Shown here: positions 32,402 to 35,014 of the stretch, in pieces
How positions within the stretch are numbered: the stretch's first letter is position 1
Layout of the letters: every line of letters begins with the position of its first letter
From: an uncultured Clostridia bacterium
GTDB lineage: Bacteria; Bacillota; Clostridia; Christensenellales; Borkfalkiaceae
DNA: 35,014 nucleotides
NCBI GenBank assembly: GCA_944328445.1
Contig: CALVHO010000021.1
Coordinates: 1-35,014, forward strand
Direction of reading: 5' to 3'
The notes under the pieces: generated by a model
Told to the model about the DNA's origin: nothing
The model's database searches: none
The model's input: only the letters and a program-made list of their open reading frames with translations
Translations under genes and position numbers: made by a program

Positions 32402-33404
32402 CGCGCTCCTCCCCGCCGCGCGGGGCGGCTGCGGGCGGCTCCGCGTCATCCGCGGGCGGCTGCGCGTCCGTCGGCGGCTCCCCGCCTTCGGGCGCGGGCG
32501 AAGCGGCCGCACCGTTCATTTTTTTGCGCTGCTCTTTGGTGTAGTAAGCGGGCAGCACCGCCAGCGGCTCGCCCAGCCCTCCCGACGCGCCGAAGCAACG
32601 GCCGAAGCGGCTGCGGTTGTACAGGAGCAGCCCCAAAAACAGCAGCAGCCCGCCCGCGGCCATGACGAGCGCGAACACCTGCGAGACCGGCAGGTTCGTG
32701 CCCAGGATGTAGTCGGGATCGCGCAGCGGCTCCATGACCGAGCGCACCGTTCCGTACCAGAAAAAGTACCCCGCCACCGCCAGGCCGTGCGGCTTCTTTT
32801 TGAAGTTCCACATCAGCGAAAAGAGCAGCGCGAAGCCCAAAAGGTTGAGCAGGCTCTCGTAGAAGAAAAAGGCGTAGTGCCACTCCCCCACGCGCTCGAT
32901 GTACACGCCGAAGGGCAGCCATTGCAGCGCCTCGTTGGTGATCTCGGGGCCGTACACTTCCTGGTTGAAGAAGTTGCCCCAGCGCCCCAGCCCCTGCGCT
33001 AAAATGACGCCTGGCAAGAGGCAGTCTGCCACGCGCAGGAAGTTGATCTTGTGGATGAGGCAGAACAGCACCACGCCGAGCGCCCCGCCGATGACGCCGC
33101 CGATGATGGACAGGCCGCCGTCGCGGAAGCCCGAAAACCATTCGGCGATGGAGGTGGAAGGGTCGGTGAGCACGTAAAAGGTGCGCGCGCCGATGATGCC
33201 GAGGGGCAGGATGCACAGCAGGAGGTCTACCGTCCAGTCGACGGGGATGTTGCGGCGCTTGAACAGCAGCGCCACGATGCCCGTGGCGCAGAGGATGCCG
33301 AACACGATGCACACGGCATAGTAATAGATGTCGAAACCGAAGACCGAAAAGGAACGCGGGGGCGGCGTGTAGTTGGGCGCCGCCGCGTGCAGGGCGAAAA
33401 CCAT
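32394..33404 (-). CDS. lgt: Prolipoprotein diacylglyceryl transferase
   Basis: Membrane enzyme of 336 residues that attaches diacylglycerol to the lipobox cysteine. Seven helices; the family signature GRWGNFFNQEVYGPEIT is present, as is the essential-arginine motif (GARTFYVL and MEPLRDPDYILGTNLPVSQ). A polar Pro/Ala/Glu tail of about 65 residues follows the last helix, as in LspA here. Start ATG 33404 with AGAGG upstream; the open frame beyond it belongs to the leader duplication. First gene of the six-gene operon. Confidence 0.95.
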   Translation of the reverse strand: MVFALHAAAPNYTPPPRSFSVFGFDIYYYAVCIVFGILCATGIVALLFKRRNIPVDWTVDLLLCILPLGIIGARTFYVLTDPSTSIAEWFSGFRDGGLSIIGGVIGGALGVVLFCLIHKINFLRVADCLLPGVILAQGLGRWGNFFNQEVYGPEITNEALQWLPFGVYIERVGEWHYAFFFYESLLNLLGFALLFSLMWNFKKKPHGLAVAGYFFWYGTVRSVMEPLRDPDYILGTNLPVSQVFALVMAAGGLLLFLGLLLYNRSRFGRCFGASGGLGEPLAVLPAYYTKEQRKKMNGAAASPAPEGGEPPTDAQPPADDAEPPAAAPRGGEERDE

Positions 33405-33410
33405 CGTGAC

Positions 33411-33598
33411 CTCTCTTCCGCCGCAGGGGCGGGCATTTTTCCGCGCCCGCCGCGGCAAGAAGGCGCGAAGGCGGGCGCCGCGCGGGGGCGGCTTGCGAAA
33501 ATTCCTCTCTTCCGCCGCAGGGGCGGGCATTTTTCCGCGCCCGCCGCGGCAAGAAGGCGCGAAGGCGGGCGCCGCGCGGGGGCAGCTTGCGAAAATTC
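33411..33598. repeat. 94-bp tandem duplication forming the lgt leader
   Basis: Units 33411-33504 and 33505-33598 are identical except one base (G at 33490, A at 33584). Each can form a GCGCCCGCC / GGCGGGCGC hairpin on the minus strand. With the promoter at 33605-33633, transcription should start close to 33598, so the two units make up almost the whole leader, and the inner copy ends in the AGAGAGG used as the lgt ribosome site. Confidence 0.95.
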
Positions 33599-33604
33599 CT
33601 CCCC

Positions 33605-33633
33605 ATTATACCATATCCGCGCCCGAATGGAAA
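33605..33633 (-). promoter_or_regulatory. Promoter of the lgt-pyrR operon
   Basis: Minus strand: -35 TTTCCA (33628-33633), 17-base spacer, -10 TATAAT (33605-33610) with an extended TGG in front. Confidence 0.82.
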
Positions 33634-33654
33634 GTGATTTGCGGGGCCAAATTT

Positions 33655-33785
33655 TGCCCGCCGCCCGCACGGGCGGCGGGCGGGCAAGACGATACGCGGG
33701 CAGTCAGACGGGCGAATGCGGGCGGCGGGAGTCAACGTGGGCGGGCGTGGGCGGGCGCGGGCTGCGGCGGGGGCGGCGTGTGAAA
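33655..33785. other. GC-rich spacer with large hairpin and G-quadruplex-type runs
   Basis: Between the divergent lgt promoter and the promoter at 33813. It has an 11-bp GC hairpin (GCCCGCCGCCC / GGGCGGCGGGC, about 33655-33680) without a T-run in either direction. At 33739-33761 there are five GGG runs with loops of 1-3 bases on the plus strand. No gene seen. Confidence 0.5.
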
Positions 33786-33812
33786 ATCAAAAAAAGAAAA
33801 TTTAACGCGCTT

Positions 33813-33842
33813 TTTATCTGCCGATGACCGCGCGCATACAAT
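33813..33842 (+). promoter_or_regulatory. Candidate promoter of the small gene at 33900
   Basis: Plus strand: -35 TTTATC (33813-33818), 18-base spacer, -10 TACAAT (33837-33842). The leader holds a GGCCGCC / GGCGGCC hairpin (about 33867-33885) just before the ribosome site AAAGGAG. Confidence 0.55.
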
Positions 33843-33899
33843 AAAAGGATACAATGTACGCAGAAAGGCCGCCGGAAAGGCGGCCGCAAAGGAGCAAAG

Positions 33900-34370
33900 A
33901 TGATCCTTATCTGTACCGGCAAACACAACGCCGCCGACGCGAAGCGCTTTGCCGACGCTTTGGGAGACGAGACCTATCCCCTGGCCGAACGGCTGCAAGG
34001 CGGGCGGGGCTGCGAACTCTTTTCGGCGCGGCCGTACGTGCTGGTGGCCGACTTCAAGACGGTGTTTTCACGCAAATTCCTGGCGGGGCTGCGCCGCACG
34101 CGGCTGCAAGGCAGCCGAATCCTCTACTGCGTGTTCGTGGGCGCCACGCCGCGCGGGAAGGGAAATTCGCAGAGCTTTGCCCGCACGGCCATGTACGACA
34201 CCCTCGCGGGGGCCGTGCTGCGCGGGTGCGGGCTGGTGCTGTTCGGCTGCGAGGCCTTTTGCCGCGCGGACGAGGCGGGCCTCGGCCGCGCGGCGGCCTA
34301 CGTGCGCGACGCGCGCCCCTTTGCGCGGGGCGCCTACCCCCTGCGCGCCCGCCCCGCACCCAAAAGCTGA
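33900..34370 (+). CDS. Small unknown protein, possibly alpha/beta fold
   Basis: A 156-residue protein I do not recognise. ATG 33900 has AAAGGAG nine bases upstream, so the gene looks real. Alternating strands and helices are suggested: MILICTGKHNAADAKRFADALG, then PYVLVADFKTVFSRKFLAGL, SRILYCVFVGATPRGKGN and GCGLVLFGCEAF. The pattern could be a Rossmann-like or flavodoxin-like fold, but no cofactor motif is visible. The C-terminus is Arg/Pro/Ala-rich. It is the only plus-strand gene in the right half and is transcribed away from lgt, with a terminator at 34481. Function unknown. Confidence 0.72.
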   Translation: MILICTGKHNAADAKRFADALGDETYPLAERLQGGRGCELFSARPYVLVADFKTVFSRKFLAGLRRTRLQGSRILYCVFVGATPRGKGNSQSFARTAMYDTLAGAVLRGCGLVLFGCEAFCRADEAGLGRAAAYVRDARPFARGAYPLRARPAPKS

Positions 34371-34480
34371 CCCCGCAAAAAGGCCCGCAGGCAGACCGCG
34401 CCGCCCTGCCGCGCCCGCGTACGAGGCCCGCGGCCAAACGGGCCGCCAAGACGACGCCCATCCCATTTCCCTCTTATCGT

Positions 34481-34519
34481 CCCCGCCTTCCGCACTGCGG
34501 CAAGGCGGGGAACTTTTTC
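34481..34519 (+). terminator. Terminator downstream of the small gene
   Basis: Plus strand: stem CCCCGCCTT / AAGGCGGGG extended by CCGCA / TGCGG, then AACTTTTTCT. A second hairpin, ATCCCCGCGT / ACGCGGGGTAT, follows at about 34564-34590. Between 34371 and 34480 I see nothing. Confidence 0.75.
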
Positions 34520-34623
34520 TCCCGCCGCAAACAGGGCCGCCCCTCGCGGGGGCGCACAATAAAGATCCCCGCGTGGAAACGCGGGGTATTTCATTTTCGG
34601 GTATAACCCTAAACTTTATCGGC

Positions 34624-34645
34624 TGCGCACAAGTGCGCTTTTATA
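34624..34645. other. Short palindrome at the start of the AT-richer tail
   Basis: GCGCAC-AA-GTGCGC followed by TTTTATA on the plus strand. It lies between the ordinary GC-rich chromosome and the mobile-element remnants, 25 bases beyond the end of the remnant frame ending at 34669. It may be a terminator or an element end. Confidence 0.4.
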
Positions 34646-34668
34646 TTGGCCTGCCGGCCATGCATTGG

Positions 34669-34794
34669 TTACTTGCTACCCGTAAACGGGTCCCGCGGGT
34701 CAAAGATACTTAATTGCTCGCTTTCCTTATCTTTCTTCAACTGGTTTGCTATGTATTCTTTTATCGCTGCTGTATTCTTTCCTACCGTTGTAAC
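34669..34794 (-). pseudogene. Remnant reading frame, C-terminal fragment of a mobile-element protein
   Basis: An open frame of 41 codons without an ATG. A TAG is directly upstream (34795-34797). The translation has a natural protein look: VTTVGKNTAAIKEYIANQ continuing with LKKDKESEQLSIFDPRDPF and TGSK before TAA. A helix followed by an acidic DPxDPFTG-type end suggests the C-terminus of a real protein rather than random sequence. Family not recognised; perhaps a frameshifted accessory gene of the recombinase element to its right. Confidence 0.45.
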
Positions 34795-34876
34795 CTATCT
34801 TTATGGATACTATCGGCAAAGGGGCGGGAACGGGCATGAGTAAAGCGCATGAGTTGTTGTACCCATACGCTTATTG

Positions 34877-35014
34877 TTACTTATCGGGATTATTGAGCTT
34901 ATATCGCAGAACGGAGGCAATATCGACCTTATAGACGATATCTATCACGCGCTCTTTGCCCGTATGTTTCGGATGCCCGCCTACGACTACACGGTCTAAA
35001 AGCTCATAGCACAT
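34877..35014 (-). CDS. C-terminus of a large serine recombinase (partial, cut by window edge)
   Basis: The last 45 codons of a frame that runs off the right end; stop TAA at 34877. The segment ELLDRVVVGGHPKHTGKERV followed by IDIVYKVDIASVLRYKLN resembles the ELIDKIVVHEADKxxGxRxQ-IDIYYRFD end of transposon-type serine recombinases (DUF4368 region). The ATG at the very edge is probably internal. The call rests on a short stretch and could be wrong. Confidence 0.5.
   Translation of the reverse strand: MCYELLDRVVVGGHPKHTGKERVIDIVYKVDIASVLRYKLNNPDK

Noticed and set aside
33655..33684. Large GC hairpin as a terminator of the lgt region
   Set aside because: No T-run on either side and it is upstream of both divergent promoters.
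34646..34843. Plus-strand 65-codon frame with a hydrophobic segment
   Set aside because: No ribosome site, and it is antisense to more protein-like minus-strand remnants; its hydrophobicity mirrors the charged codons on the other strand.
1..35014. tRNA, rRNA, tmRNA, SRP RNA or RNase P RNA genes
   Set aside because: I looked for T-loop and other conserved cores in the intergenic stretches and found none.

Overview
The window reads as chromosomal DNA of a GC-rich, low-GC-lineage-type Gram-positive (Bacillota, probably class Clostridia). The evidence is a perfect CIRCE operator, an FMN riboswitch in front of an ECF riboflavin transporter, folate-dependent TrmFO, an HslV of the Bacillus ClpQ type, the order dprA-topA-trmFO-hslV-hslU, strong TTGACA/TATAAT-type promoters and AGGAGG-type ribosome binding sites. 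A Christensenellales-like gut organism would fit, but that is only an impression. Almost every gene is on the minus strand. The exceptions are a three-gene glycosylation cassette (5975-9178) and one small orphan gene near the right end.

Layout, left to right. 177-4365: a membrane-fused MurF-type ligase, an alpha/beta hydrolase, and the tsaE-tsaB-rimI group (tRNA t6A synthesis and ribosomal protein S18 acetylation). 4517-5738: ribU, carrying an unusual N-terminal zinc ribbon, behind an FMN riboswitch and terminator. 5848-9253: a plus-strand gtrA-gtrB-gtrII-like cassette with its own promoter and terminator and a more AT-rich composition. 9327-15675: glyA with a long structured leader, a beta-helix surface protein, a frameshifted membrane protein gene, then hisS-rseC-trxA with overlapping ends. 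15676-16433: a gene-free stretch full of dispersed repeats. 16434-19835: trmFO-hslV-hslU behind a consensus promoter and CIRCE. 19984-25736: a small lipoprotein, then comM-dprA-topA (DNA uptake and processing, topology). 25863-28131: a GT39-like membrane glycosyltransferase. 28161-33633: a six-gene operon lgt-pncB-coiled-coil gene-lspA-rluD-pyrR with overlapping junctions. 33900-34370: a small unknown gene. 34600-35014: an AT-richer tail with remnants of a mobile element, including what looks like the C-terminus of a large serine recombinase cut by the window edge.

Functional themes are cell-envelope building (MurF-like ligase, GtrA/B/II, GT39, Lgt/LspA lipoprotein maturation, beta-helix protein), protein quality control under HrcA (HslVU), RNA modification (TsaB/E, TrmFO, RluD) and DNA uptake (DprA, ComM).

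The most notable non-textbook items are: a roughly 180-bp multi-hairpin element present twice, each copy starting within a few bases of a stop codon; a CIRCE operator placed on trmFO-hslVU; the zinc ribbon-RibU fusion; the five-helix membrane domain fused to a MurF-type ligase; a 94-bp tandem duplication that makes up almost the whole lgt leader; and a one-base frameshift at an A-run/C-run whose promoter sits in a perfect 14-bp inverted repeat. I did not find a clearly new multi-gene system such as a defence island, CRISPR array or biosynthetic cluster.
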